Origin: Rhodospirillales bacterium
GTDB lineage: Bacteria > Pseudomonadota > Alphaproteobacteria > Rhodospirillales > Thalassospiraceae
DNA: 64,000 bases
Assembly: GCA_019634165.1 (NCBI GenBank)
Contig: JAHQVT010000012.1
Location: 419,342 to 483,341, forward strand
Direction of reading: 5' to 3'
Both the position numbers and the translations under genes were made by a program. This document shows, piece after piece, positions 17,737 to 26,132 of the stretch (positions are counted from its first letter, which is position 1; each line of letters starts with the position of its first letter). A model generated the notes under the pieces. The model saw only the letters and a program-made list of their open reading frames with translations. It ran no database searches and was not told the origin of the DNA.

Positions 17737-18897
17737 ATGCGTCGCGCTTATTCCATCGTTGTCTCTGCCGGTCTGGCGCCCGTTCTTATCATGGGGGCGT
17801 GTCTGGTGTTGGCGATGTCGCCGACTTTGGTACCCAAAGAGCTGTCAGGATTGGTGCGCTATGGCCCGTTTTTGTTGGCGATGCTTGGCGGGGCGATTGG
17901 TTGGTGGTTTAACCGTGGACGCGCGGTTTTCGTCATGTTGCTGTTGCTGGTTTGCTACTGGCTATTGGTTGGAAACGGTGCAGGTTTCCCGCCAGACGGT
18001 TTGGCGTTCCTGCGCATTGCGACCCTTTATCTGATCCCGGCCAATTTGCTTATTCTTGGCTTTACGGCCGAACGCGGGGTGTTAAACCCACGTGGCATTG
18101 CCCGGATGCTGGTTTTGGGATTGCAGATTTTTGTCATGTTGATGTTGGCGGGCCAACCCGATGTTGGATCCGCACTTTATCATCTGCTTGATACGCGTTT
18201 CTTTGCCAGCGATGGTATTTTGAATGCCATGCCGCATCCGGCGATGGTTCTGTCATTTATTGCAATTGTTTTGCTGTTGATCCGTCACAAGCCGCTGGAA
18301 ACAAGCTTTGCTGCGGCAATCATTGCGATTGATGTTGCGACCGTGATGGGGGTGGGCTTCATTCAATATGGCTATCTGGCGGCAACAGGGGTGTTGTTGG
18401 CCGGATTGGCACAAGAAGCTTGGCGCATGGCCTTTGTTGATGATTTGACCGGGCTTCCGGGGCGCCGTGCGCTTGGCCATGCGATGGCAGAACTTGGCAG
18501 CCAATACACAATTGCCATGCTTGATGTTGATCACTTTAAAAAGTTCAACGACACCTATGGCCATGATGTTGGTGATATTGTTCTAAAAAAGGTCGCACGC
18601 GAATTGGCGCGAGTTGGGGGCGGTGGCAAAGCGTTTCGCTATGGCGGCGAAGAATTCACGGTTGTCTTTGCCGGGCGCAGTATTGAGAAGGCGCAAGAGC
18701 CACTTGATGCCTTACGCAAACGGATCGCGGACAACAAAATCACCCCACCGGAAAAAAGCAAAACCGTATCGGTGACAATCTCGGTCGGTGTTTCAGAACG
18801 CGACGAAGATACCACCGATCCATGGGGTGTTTTGAAACGTGCGGACCAAAAGCTTTATGAAGCAAAGCAAAACGGGCGCAACCGCGTGGTGTGCTAG
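17737..18897 (+). CDS. Membrane-bound diguanylate cyclase (GGDEF)
   Basis: A 386-residue protein from the ATG at 17737; a GTG at 17653 would add 28 residues. The N-terminal part, to about residue 220, is a multi-helix membrane sensor of seven or eight hydrophobic segments with no named family that I recognise. The C-terminal GGDEF domain carries DDLTGLPGRRAL, DVDHFKKFNDTYGHDVGD and the active-site loop RYGGEEF, all intact. The inhibitory RxxD site expected five residues before GGEEF is replaced by glycines, so feedback inhibition by c-di-GMP is probably absent. It should make c-di-GMP from GTP at the inner membrane. Confidence 0.87.
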   Translation: MRRAYSIVVSAGLAPVLIMGACLVLAMSPTLVPKELSGLVRYGPFLLAMLGGAIGWWFNRGRAVFVMLLLLVCYWLLVGNGAGFPPDGLAFLRIATLYLIPANLLILGFTAERGVLNPRGIARMLVLGLQIFVMLMLAGQPDVGSALYHLLDTRFFASDGILNAMPHPAMVLSFIAIVLLLIRHKPLETSFAAAIIAIDVATVMGVGFIQYGYLAATGVLLAGLAQEAWRMAFVDDLTGLPGRRALGHAMAELGSQYTIAMLDVDHFKKFNDTYGHDVGDIVLKKVARELARVGGGGKAFRYGGEEFTVVFAGRSIEKAQEPLDALRKRIADNKITPPEKSKTVSVTISVGVSERDEDTTDPWGVLKRADQKLYEAKQNGRNRVVC

Positions 18898-18986
18898 GGT
18901 CTGAACTCAATTGAATGTTTAAAATGACACCAGAACGGGCAACACAGAACTGTTGCCCGATGTGATTCTAGATCGCTATTTCCCGA

Positions 18987-19508
18987 TCAAAGTTCGTCAT
19001 ATTTAAACAGCAGCCGCATTGATCCGGCCGTATTTGCAAGGGTTGCCAGACAGTTGGCAGCGCGTTCCGGCGGGATCGCAACCGCAAAGCGGGTGGTATA
19101 AATCCGCGCGTCTTTTTCATCGGTGGCCGATGCGGCCAAGCGGACGATGTTGGCATTATATTCTATGAATATTTCCGACAGGCGCGCGATCAGGCCCGGT
19201 TGATCAATGCCGGAGCATTCAATCATGTGGGTTGCACCCGGCGCGTTGGTCAGTTCTGGGGCGGCAGCAATTTCGGCCACCTGGATATCGGCATTTTCTA
19301 AAGTCAGTTCGCGCAAGGCAGTGGCGCATTCCGAAACAGGGCAACTGTCTGGTAATTCGCAACTGGTTTCGAACTTTGCCATGTTTCCATCAAGGACAAA
19401 TGATGTAGGGCCCAGATTGGTGCCGATATCAAAAAGACGACCGCAAATTTCTGATACGAGGCCGACACGGTCCGAACAGGAAATGGTGATGCGCGCATTT
19501 GCATTCAT
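18987..19508 (-). CDS. ACT-domain protein related to GcvR
   Basis: A 173-residue protein made of two ACT domains. The first begins ARITISCSDRVGLVSEICGRLFDIGTNLG and the second MIECSGIDQPGLIARLSEIFIEYNANIVRLAA. This tandem arrangement is that of the glycine cleavage system repressor GcvR, which binds glycine and works by protein contact and not by DNA binding. GGAG lies eight bases before the ATG. No gcv genes are in the window. The name is by family resemblance, and in alphaproteobacteria the target may differ. Confidence 0.78.
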   Translation of the reverse strand: MNANARITISCSDRVGLVSEICGRLFDIGTNLGPTSFVLDGNMAKFETSCELPDSCPVSECATALRELTLENADIQVAEIAAAPELTNAPGATHMIECSGIDQPGLIARLSEIFIEYNANIVRLAASATDEKDARIYTTRFAVAIPPERAANCLATLANTAGSMRLLFKYDEL

Positions 19509-19769
19509 TTGGGCGGCTCCATCAAAAGCAGGTGTGCAGAGAGGCTATTTCGTAAATGCCGATCATATCATCGCAGGCGCATGAGATGCAGTGATTATTG
19601 GGTTTCGGTCAGTCGGGCGCGTTTTTACGATGTGCGTTCATTGGCGGATTATCGGGTAATGATCACAATCATATGATTGAACTGATCGCTGGGACTGCGC
19701 CGTAAGCTTCATGACAACGTAATTTGCCAACGCAAAATCCAACACAACAAACTTACAGGAGTTTGAGTC

Positions 19770-20258
19770 ATGAGTGCGTTCAACAAAACGATAATTGCCG
19801 CAGCGACAGGCGCTGCTTTGACTTTTGGTGCAATTTCAGCCAAAGCAGCCGACATTGTCGACACTGCGGTATCCGCGGGATCGTTCAACACGCTCGTAGC
19901 GGCAGTCCAAGCCGCGGGTTTGGTTGAAACGCTTAAGGGGGACGGCCCATTTACAGTATTTGCGCCAACCGATGATGCCTTTGCCAAGCTGCCTGCCGGG
20001 ACTGTTGAAGACCTTCTGAAACCTGAAAACAAAGATAAACTTGTTGCGATTCTGACTTACCACGTAGTGCCGGGTAAAGTGATGGCTGCCGACATTGCAG
20101 GTAAGCAAATGATGGTTGCAAGTGTCCAAGGCGACACCATTGATGTGAACGCAACATCTGGCGTAATGGTTGACAGTGCGTCGGTTACTTCGGCTGATAT
20201 AGAAGCAGACAACGGCGTTATTCACGTAATCGATTCCGTCATTACGCCCGGTATGTAG
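19770..20258 (+). CDS. Secreted fasciclin-domain protein
   Basis: A 162-residue protein with a signal peptide ending in AKA (about residue 26) and one complete fasciclin (FAS1) domain. The FAS1 signatures [15 protein letters not shown] and the ending [11 protein letters not shown] are clear, with YHVVPGKV between them. FAS1 proteins are secreted or surface proteins linked to adhesion in several lineages. ACAGGAG precedes the ATG. It is transcribed alone and ends in a strong terminator. Confidence 0.92.
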   Translation: MSAFNKTIIAAATGAALTFGAISAKAADIVDTAVSAGSFNTLVAAVQAAGLVETLKGDGPFTVFAPTDDAFAKLPAGTVEDLLKPENKDKLVAILTYHVVPGKVMAADIAGKQMMVASVQGDTIDVNATSGVMVDSASVTSADIEADNGVIHVIDSVITPGM

Positions 20259-20296
20259 TTACAATCCTACCGGCCTTTAATGTCGTATACGGTTCT

Positions 20297-20329
20297 GCCC
20301 CGCACATTCATGTGCGGGGCTTCTTTTTT
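20297..20329 (+). terminator. Rho-independent terminator of the fasciclin gene
   Basis: A 10-base perfect stem GCCCCGCACA / TGTGCGGGGC with a four-base loop, followed by TTCTTTTTT. Confidence 0.9.
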
Positions 20330-20425
20330 GGGTGAAGATGTAAACTGGATCGGCAAGGTGGGAGAGGCGATATTAAAGGTGCTTAAACGCCCTATTGGGT
20401 CCGAGACGGTTCTGACGTGGTGAAG

Positions 20426-20455
20426 GATGCGGGGAGATGCGGGGAGATGCGGGGA
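20426..20455 (+). repeat. Three tandem copies of a 10-base unit
   Basis: The unit GATGCGGGGA occurs three times in a row without change, in the intergenic space between the fasciclin gene and the tRNA-Arg genes. No function is apparent. Confidence 0.9.
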
Positions 20456-20534
20456 ATGGTGTGCTATTCCCGTTCCCGGCATGACTTTTTACCGGGATAT
20501 GTCGGAGAGAGAGCGATTTATAGTGCAGATATGA

Positions 20535-20565
20535 CAAAGGCCCGACGGATAACGTCAGGCCTTTG
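20535..20565 (-). terminator. Terminator-like hairpin after the first tRNA-Arg
   Basis: A 13-base stem with one mismatch (20535-20547 and 20553-20565) sits directly past the 3' end of the tRNA on the minus strand. It has only a short T stretch after it, so it may act in 3' processing as well as termination. Confidence 0.55.
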
Positions 20566-20567
20566 GA

Positions 20568-20644
20568 TGGCGCGCCCGGAAGGATTCGAACCTCCGGCCC
20601 TCTGATTCGTAGTCAGATACTCTATCCAGCTGAGCTACGGGCGC
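20568..20644 (-). tRNA. tRNA-Arg (anticodon ACG), copy 1
   Basis: A 77-base cloverleaf including an encoded CCA. The acceptor stem GCGCCCG pairs with CGGGCGC, the D arm contains AGCTCAGCTGGATAGAG, the anticodon loop CTACGAA gives ACG and the T loop is GGTTCGAATCC. The discriminator base is G. The ACG anticodon is normally edited to ICG and reads CGU, CGC and CGA. It is identical to the copy at 20700-20776. Confidence 0.97.
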
Positions 20645-20665
20645 TTTTTATCTTATGTTAAATGG

Positions 20666-20697
20666 CAAAGGCTCGACGCGTTAACGTCGAGCCTTTG
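20666..20697 (-). terminator. Terminator-like hairpin after the second tRNA-Arg
   Basis: A 13-base perfect stem (20666-20678 and 20685-20697) directly past the 3' end of the upstream tRNA copy, between the two tRNA genes. The stem sequence differs from that after copy 1, while the tRNAs are identical. Confidence 0.55.
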
Positions 20698-20699
20698 AA

Positions 20700-20776
20700 T
20701 GGCGCGCCCGGAAGGATTCGAACCTCCGGCCCTCTGATTCGTAGTCAGATACTCTATCCAGCTGAGCTACGGGCGC
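20700..20776 (-). tRNA. tRNA-Arg (anticodon ACG), copy 2
   Basis: Identical over all 77 bases to the gene at 20568-20644 and on the same strand, 55 bases upstream of it. It also encodes the terminal CCA. Confidence 0.97.
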
Positions 20777-21111
20777 TTTGCCTTGCTATCCGGCGGTTTG
20801 CTTAAGGAAGCTCCCCGTCGGCGGAGCGGAACTTATGCAAACGAGCAGGTCATTGCAAGTAGTAAATTCGAAAAACAGGCATTTTTTCGCAATGCGTGGT
20901 TCGTGGTGCTGCTAGCCTCTTGTTTTGCCCAGCTTTGTCCGGTTTGTAACACTTATGGGCAAGACTCGGCAAAAAAGGGCAAATGCGTCTTGTTCCATAA
21001 GTGGTCGTAGACTAAGATGCATTCAATCCCGGGGGAACAGGGGCTTGTTTCACCACATAAAAAAGCAGGCCCAGGGAGATTCGCATATTTCTACTTAGGT
21101 AATAGATCGAA
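20777..21111. other. Intergenic region, 335 bases
   Basis: This region holds the promoter of the tRNA-Arg pair and of the lipoprotein gene at 21112. An open frame of 75 codons crosses it, but it has no ribosome binding site or family resemblance and I do not count it as a gene. Confidence 0.5.
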
Positions 21112-22224
21112 ATGGCCGTTCGTAAAACCTACCTTGCCGTAATCGGCACCGCCCTGATGCTGGGGGGATGTTCTTTTTCTTCTGAGGCCCTTTGGCCGAC
21201 ACTTGCCGGAGACGAGGCGACCGAACAAAATTTGGTCGCGTCAGAATCGGCTGGTGCTGATGTCACCAACAGTTATCAGGTTGCTGCAAGTTCGCAACCA
21301 TTGACCGGTGCATCTCAGACCGGAACCTTTGTTGGTTCCAAAGTCGAGAACATGCAGCAGGAATTGAACCGTCTTAAGGCGGCTCTCAATGAACATAGCA
21401 ATGAACTGCAACAGCTTCGCGGACAGACCGTATCGCACTCGCAGGCCTATCACGGCACTGTGGCAGCGATCAGCGCACGTCTGCAAGTTGGTACCACGCC
21501 GGGCAACCCGGTTTTGGTGCAGCAGTGGAACACAGCACAGTCCGAACTGGACCGTGTGAATGATGATATTGCCGCGCTGAACTCGCTGGCGAACAAAGTT
21601 GCTGCTGATAGCACGCTTTCGACCTTCTTGCTTGAGTCGGTCCGTTCGGCATATCAGGTTTCAGGTGCTGTGGACGAAGATCATCGCCAGCTGGCTCTTC
21701 TTGAAGACGAAACGAACCGCACCACGGTTTTGATTGATCGTCTTCTGAATGAAATCAGCGAAGGCCTTGCCCGACAGACATCATATGTCAGCACAGAGCT
21801 TGCAAATCTTAATGCGCTTGCTTTGGCTGTTAAAAATGGTGAGATTTTTGGGGATTCGCTTTCAAAGCGGGTTTTCCAGTCGCAGGCAGCCCCGGTTTCA
21901 GCCAGCCCGCGCATGGCAGCCAATGAACGCCCGCTTGTGGTGATCAGGTTTGACACTGCCAGCGTGAAATACGAGCAGGCGTTGTATAACGCGGTAAACC
22001 GTGTTTTGGAACGTCGCCCGCAGGCAAGCTTTGATGTGGTTGCGGTGACGCCAAATCGTGGTACCCCGGCGCAGGTTGCGTTGAATTCTAATAAATCCAA
22101 GCGCAACGCGCAGGCGGTTCTTCGGTCCTTGACCGATATGGGCATGCCAAGTTCGCGTGTTCGTGCTTCTGATGCGACCAGCGCATCTGTCTCGGCAAAC
22201 GAGGTGCACGTCTTCGTGCGCTAA
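21112..22224 (+). CDS. Outer-membrane-type lipoprotein with coiled coil and degenerate OmpA-like C-terminus
   Basis: A 370-residue lipoprotein. The signal peptide ends in a lipobox LGGC with the modified cysteine at position 20. A long helical region (about 78-220) with heptad-like spacing, VENMQQELNRLKAALNEHSNELQQL, suggests a coiled coil. The last 100 residues (LVVIRFDTASVKYEQALYNAVNRVL, then NAQAVLRSLTDMGMPSSRVR) follow the OmpA peptidoglycan-binding fold loosely, but key residues of the classical motif are absent. It probably bridges the outer membrane and the periplasm. The start follows AATAGATCGAA without a strong ribosome binding site. A terminator follows. Confidence 0.75.
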   Translation: MAVRKTYLAVIGTALMLGGCSFSSEALWPTLAGDEATEQNLVASESAGADVTNSYQVAASSQPLTGASQTGTFVGSKVENMQQELNRLKAALNEHSNELQQLRGQTVSHSQAYHGTVAAISARLQVGTTPGNPVLVQQWNTAQSELDRVNDDIAALNSLANKVAADSTLSTFLLESVRSAYQVSGAVDEDHRQLALLEDETNRTTVLIDRLLNEISEGLARQTSYVSTELANLNALALAVKNGEIFGDSLSKRVFQSQAAPVSASPRMAANERPLVVIRFDTASVKYEQALYNAVNRVLERRPQASFDVVAVTPNRGTPAQVALNSNKSKRNAQAVLRSLTDMGMPSSRVRASDATSASVSANEVHVFVR

Positions 22225-22262
22225 GTCCAACCGGACACAATACGGATTTTAAGAACGGCTAT

Positions 22263-22303
22263 GGCGGGTGCTTCGGGAAATCGAGGCGCCCGCTTATTTT
22301 TTT
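22263..22303 (+). terminator. Rho-independent terminator after the lipoprotein gene
   Basis: An eight-base stem GCGGGTGC / GCGCCCGC (one wobble pair) followed by TTATTTTTTT. Confidence 0.75.
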
Positions 22304-22376
22304 CGTCGATGTTGAACCAAATCATTCTGGCGATCTGATTTGGCATCGTATCAGCGGTGGAGGCAAGAAGAGCATC

Positions 22377-22727
22377 ATGGGTGATCTCGTCAATCTGCGG
22401 CAGGTGCGCAAACGTAAGCAACGCGATGAAAAGGCCAAGCAGGCCGAGCAGAGCCGTTCCCTGCACGGACGCACCCGCCATGAACGTACTCTTAGCGCGG
22501 CAGAACGTGCGCAAGCTGAAAAAACGCATGATGGACACCGGCGCAATGCCGAAAGTGCCAAGGCAGACGACCTATCGACCAAGGATAAAGCCGAAACACC
22601 CGAAGAAATTTCATCGGATGATGACCTGCGAGAAACGGAACTTGGCAAAAAGAACGGTCAAAAGGTCGACCCGGATCAAAACAAGGTTGTTTCGATCTTT
22701 CCTTCTAAGGCCCCTTCGCTTGATTAA
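22377..22727 (+). CDS. DUF4169 family protein
   Basis: A 116-residue, highly charged protein. The start MGDLVNLRQVRKRKQRDEKAKQAEQSRSLHGRTRHE and the ERAQAEKTHDGHR segment are the hallmark of DUF4169, a small alphaproteobacterial family of unknown role. The remaining C-terminal half is acidic and longer than in most members. The protein is probably helical and cytoplasmic. The family often lies near sspB and fumC, but those genes are not here. Confidence 0.8.
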   Translation: MGDLVNLRQVRKRKQRDEKAKQAEQSRSLHGRTRHERTLSAAERAQAEKTHDGHRRNAESAKADDLSTKDKAETPEEISSDDDLRETELGKKNGQKVDPDQNKVVSIFPSKAPSLD

Positions 22728-22745
22728 GTCACCATCTTCAATCGG

Positions 22746-22940
22746 TCAATTTGGGTTTCGGTAGGGTTTTAATTGCTCTGCGAAGCATTCTGCATCCGGA
22801 AAAACCCACCACGTATCCCGTGTCAGAAGCAATTTACTGCCTAAGAGGGCTGTGGTCGCGCAGGCTGTTAAAGCCGTGCTGGCGATGGTTTGGATGATTT
22901 TGCCGGGATGGGCTGTGGGGAGGGGGCAGAAAGCCGTCAC
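22746..22940 (-). CDS. Possible small membrane-associated protein
   Basis: A 64-codon frame facing the DUF4169 gene. Residues 14-38 form one hydrophobic segment and the C-terminus (WWVFPDAECFAEQLKPYRNPN) reads like protein. There is no convincing ribosome binding site and I know no family, so it may be a chance frame. Confidence 0.3.
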   Translation of the reverse strand: MTAFCPLPTAHPGKIIQTIASTALTACATTALLGSKLLLTRDTWWVFPDAECFAEQLKPYRNPN

Positions 22941-23180
22941 CCGTGTCAGGAGCGCAGTGGCAGGAGTTTAATGCCATCAATGCGCGATAGACGGGCGGAT
23001 ACTGGTCGACATCACATGAAATGTGGCCGAGCCGACATCAAATGCCGGAACTTCAAATCACAGCACCAAAAAACATTTTCATGCAAGGTGCCGGTCACAA
23101 ATCTTTACTCGGTCTACCGGCAATAACGCGGTCGCAAATGGTGACGCCGTCATCACTGCGGTATCACTGTGGTCGTTTGA

Positions 23181-23720
23181 TCAATTCACAAGCGTTTCGG
23201 CTTCGCGTTTGCTTTGATCAAGGGCCTCATCCCATCCCATTAACCAGTCTTCGTGATCGCGCGAATCAGATGGATAGGGATTTTCAGTGAGACGATGTTC
23301 CCCCAACCCCGCCGAGAAACCCGTTCCATAAGCGGGATTGGGCAGGTGGCGTTCATGGACAACAGGGGCGTTGGTTTCATAAATGCTGTTGCGGAATGCC
23401 GGAAGTGAACACAGCACACCATCATCAATTCCCATCGGATAAGCCGACATCATCGCTTTGCCAAGGGATGTGATGGAAAGTTCTTCTGTTGCAGATGTTT
23501 GGATCAAGCCAGCCATTTTGAGATGGGCAATCGCACCATCTATACGCCGTTGCAGATCAGCATTGTCTTTAATGGCAACCTGATTGCCGTCATCGTCTGT
23601 ACAAAAAAGGGATAAAACACGGCGCAGGAGCAAGCCGCGGTCAAGATTGGCTTCTGCACTGCGCAGCACCGTAAGCATCAAGGCGGGATCGCCAGGTGCG
23701 AAATCCATAGAACTGGACAT
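23181..23720 (-). CDS. Winged-helix-like protein with C-terminal RMF-like segment
   Basis: A 179-residue protein with GGAGG seven bases before its ATG. Residues 10-95 are helical and look like a winged helix (LLLRRVLSLF, IDGAIAHLKMAGLIQ, LSITSLGKAMM). Residues 131-166 contain YGTGFSAGLG, NPYP and WLMGWDEA, spaced as in the ribosome modulation factor family, where G..AG, PY and WL.GW..A are conserved. The RMF resemblance is from motif spacing only. No neighbour suggests a role. If real, it would be an RMF-type module joined to a DNA- or protein-binding module. Confidence 0.6.
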   Translation of the reverse strand: MSSSMDFAPGDPALMLTVLRSAEANLDRGLLLRRVLSLFCTDDDGNQVAIKDNADLQRRIDGAIAHLKMAGLIQTSATEELSITSLGKAMMSAYPMGIDDGVLCSLPAFRNSIYETNAPVVHERHLPNPAYGTGFSAGLGEHRLTENPYPSDSRDHEDWLMGWDEALDQSKREAETLVN

Positions 23721-24203
23721 TCAAGGGCCTCCGTTCAAATAAGAACCGAATTCCCTCCCAAGACGGCAGTCATTCTCTCTCATGGGCAAAGCCCCGCTGC
23801 CTTTTGTTATTATAGTTTGCAGATATGTTTCCAAGTTGTGAAGACAAGATTGCGCTTTAAAAGAATTTTTTGTTCATATGAGTGAACAAGGCCACTTTTG
23901 CGGCCTAGGAAATTGATAATGCGCACAGATTGACGTTGCGCCGGGTCGTTTGAATTTGGTGGATATGAATATGACGTTCCGACGTTGTATCCGTGAAGCC
24001 ATAATCGTGACCCCACAACGTGCCATTCCCCACCTTGCGCGGGTGCCGTCGGGTGGGCTGAAAGCCACCCACACCGGTCCCAATGATGCCAAAGCTTGGC
24101 AAAATCGGTGCGGGATGGAAATTTTATCGCAGGTCTATTTGCGCGATCACCGAAGAACGATCAGGCTTAAATGGTCGGACTCAAATGGTCGGAGCTAGCA
24201 GTA
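23721..24203. other. Intergenic region, 483 bases
   Basis: No supported gene. An AT-rich stretch lies at about 23800-23880, and a short direct repeat AAATGGTCGGA occurs twice, three bases apart, at about 24169-24193, close to the end of the diguanylate cyclase gene. Short open frames here have no ribosome binding site or family resemblance. Confidence 0.5.
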
Positions 24204-25226
24204 CTATTTTTCGGTCTTCTGTTTTTCGGTCTTCTGCTTTTCTGTCGGCGTCTTCGCATCGGGATTACGCCATACCCGTACCCGGTTGCGTCCGCCTTCC
24301 TTGGCGGCATAAAGGGCTTTGTCGGCCTTTTCAATGATCTGCTCGACCGTGCGGCTTTTGGTCATCGGGGCAGCCCCGATAGAAGCGGTAACTGACAGAA
24401 GGGTTTCGTCCTTGATGCTGACGGGGGATGCTTCAATCACCCGGCGCAGGCGTTCAAGAACCCGCGCACATTGCTTCATATCGGCATTGGGCAGACAGAT
24501 CAGGAATTCTTCGCCGCCATAGCGATAGACTTTGTCAAAAGGCCGCACATGGGATTGTAGGATACCGGCAATTGATTGCAGCACGATGTCACCGGCCTGA
24601 TGGCCATAGGTGTCATTGACCGATTTGAAATGATCCAGATCGACCAAGGCAAGGGCTGTGGGTACTTGTGTTCGAATGGCACGTTCGCGTTCCGAATTCA
24701 GATCGCCCATCATGGTCTGGCGATTATAGGTCCCGGTTAGGGGGTCCACATCGGAACGTGCGGTTCGAAAAGCGCGTTCAAGTCGACGTAGCTGGGCAAA
24801 AAACGATTCGGCGCGCAAAGCCATCATGTCGAATTCGGCCGAATCGATTTCGCCGTCCAATTCCCGCCCCGTCAAAAGACGTTTCGCCGAATCGTGAAGC
24901 TGTTGATGGGTGGTTGCCAAGGCCCGCATGGCGGGTTGATCAATCAGACGATTGTTGCGGTTAAGCTCGTACCACGCACCAAAGTCACATTCATGCTCGT
25001 CCTCATCAACGTCTGAGGGCATTGGCGAATCGGGCAACATCAGTTGCCTGTTCCAGCGCAGCAGCAAGGAAATATGTTCGCTAAGGGCCTTTTCAAGCTC
25101 GGTCAGAATGTCGCGTTCGGCATCGGCCATCCCGCCATCCGCAACGCTTTCGGGCATTGAGTGGCCCTTGGCGGTGCTTTTGACCGGGGCGGGATTATCC
25201 GTTGCCGGTTGCGACGTTTCACTCAT
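24204..25226 (-). CDS. Diguanylate cyclase with CZB-type zinc-sensing domain (DgcZ-like)
   Basis: A 340-residue soluble protein. Residues about 35-150 look like a CZB domain: a histidine and tryptophan in EHISLLLRW, the cysteine in ECDFGAWYELN, and two histidines in LATTHQQLH, the usual set of zinc ligands. The GGDEF domain (about 158-320) is complete: DPLTGTYNRQTM, DLDHFKSVNDTYGHQAGD and RYGGEEF, with an intact inhibitory site RPFD five residues before. In E. coli DgcZ zinc inhibits c-di-GMP synthesis; the same is likely here. The C-terminus ends in a repeated TEKQK tail. Its start overlaps the lipB stop in TGATG, so the two are probably translated from one mRNA. Confidence 0.85.
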   Translation of the reverse strand: MSETSQPATDNPAPVKSTAKGHSMPESVADGGMADAERDILTELEKALSEHISLLLRWNRQLMLPDSPMPSDVDEDEHECDFGAWYELNRNNRLIDQPAMRALATTHQQLHDSAKRLLTGRELDGEIDSAEFDMMALRAESFFAQLRRLERAFRTARSDVDPLTGTYNRQTMMGDLNSERERAIRTQVPTALALVDLDHFKSVNDTYGHQAGDIVLQSIAGILQSHVRPFDKVYRYGGEEFLICLPNADMKQCARVLERLRRVIEASPVSIKDETLLSVTASIGAAPMTKSRTVEQIIEKADKALYAAKEGGRNRVRVWRNPDAKTPTEKQKTEKQKTEK

Positions 25227-25885
25227 CAGGCTGACCCAGGAAATATTTCACCAAAGGTCTGTTTTAACAGGCGATCGAGTTCTTCCATAGAAATATCGAC
25301 CCCAAGGTCGGCAAGGCTTGTCACACCATGTTCGGCAATGCCACATGGCACGATTCCGCCAAAATGCGACAGGTCGGGGGCAACATTGATGGCAATGCCA
25401 TGAAACGTCACCCAGCGACGCACGCGGACACCAATGGCGGAAATCTTATCTTCACGGCCATCATCGCGCACGACCCAGATGCCAACGCGGCCATCACGGC
25501 GTTCGCCTTTAATGCCCAGAAGGGCAAGGGTGCGAATCACCCATTCTTCTAGGTTATGGACGTAAGCACGGACATCGCGACCCCGATTCTTAAGGTCCAG
25601 CATCAGATAAACCGTCCTTTGACCCGGGCCATGGTAAGTATATTGGCCGCCGCGTCCTGCGTCATACACAGGGAAGCGATCTGGATCGACAAGGTCTTGC
25701 ACGTGTGCGCTGGTGCCGGCTGTGTAAAGCGGCGGATGTTCAAGAAACCAAACGAGTTCATTGGCTTCACCGGCATGGATGGCCTCGGCGCGGGCTTCCA
25801 TTTCGGCAAGCGCTTCGGGATAAGAAACCAACTCGGAGGTGGTGCGCCACTCTGGGATTTGCGCGGTGGGGGCGATGGAATGCAT
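25226..25885 (-). CDS. lipB: Octanoyl-[acyl-carrier-protein]:protein octanoyltransferase
   Basis: A 219-residue LipB, the usual length. It carries [25 protein letters not shown], the catalytic lysine in [18 protein letters not shown] and the catalytic cysteine in GGIVPCGI. It moves octanoyl groups from ACP to lipoyl domains in the first step of protein lipoylation. The ATG at 25885 has AGGA just upstream; the frame is open further but lacks family similarity there. The stop codon overlaps the start of the downstream diguanylate cyclase by one base. Confidence 0.96.
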   Translation of the reverse strand: MHSIAPTAQIPEWRTTSELVSYPEALAEMEARAEAIHAGEANELVWFLEHPPLYTAGTSAHVQDLVDPDRFPVYDAGRGGQYTYHGPGQRTVYLMLDLKNRGRDVRAYVHNLEEWVIRTLALLGIKGERRDGRVGIWVVRDDGREDKISAIGVRVRRWVTFHGIAINVAPDLSHFGGIVPCGIAEHGVTSLADLGVDISMEELDRLLKQTFGEIFPGSA

Positions 25886-26011
25886 GTTTCCTGACAAATA
25901 AATGAAATTAAGTGAAATGAGCCCTTGATCAGGGCATACCAATTTGCTATCTCCCTTTCCGCGCCAAGGCAAGCCCACTTCTACACCTCAAGGGCTTGTT
26001 GCAGACAATAT

Positions 26012-26098
26012 GCGGTCGTGGCGGAATTGGTAGACGCGCAGCGTTGAGGTCGCTGTGGGCTAACCCCCGTGGAAGTTCGAGTCTTCTCGACCGCACCA
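26012..26098 (+). tRNA. tRNA-Leu (anticodon GAG)
   Basis: An 87-base class II tRNA including the encoded CCA. The acceptor stem GCGGTCG pairs with CGACCGC, the anticodon stem CAGCG/CGCTG frames the loop TTGAGGT with anticodon GAG, and a long variable arm (GGGCTAACCCCCGT) precedes the T arm. It reads CUC and CUU codons. Confidence 0.97.
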
Positions 26099-26103
26099 AA
26101 AAC

Positions 26104-26132
26104 GCCTCCTCTTTTTAAGAGGGGGCTTTTTT
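26104..26132 (+). terminator. Rho-independent terminator after tRNA-Leu
   Basis: An eight-base stem GCCTCCTC / GAGGGGGC with one wobble pair, followed by six T residues. Confidence 0.85.

Noticed and set aside
20783..21010. 75-codon open frame after the tRNA-Arg genes
   Set aside because: No ribosome binding site, no family resemblance, and it lies in the likely promoter region of the lipoprotein gene.
23950..24198. 82-codon frame between the winged-helix gene and the diguanylate cyclase gene
   Set aside because: Composition is not protein-like, with no start signal and no family resemblance.
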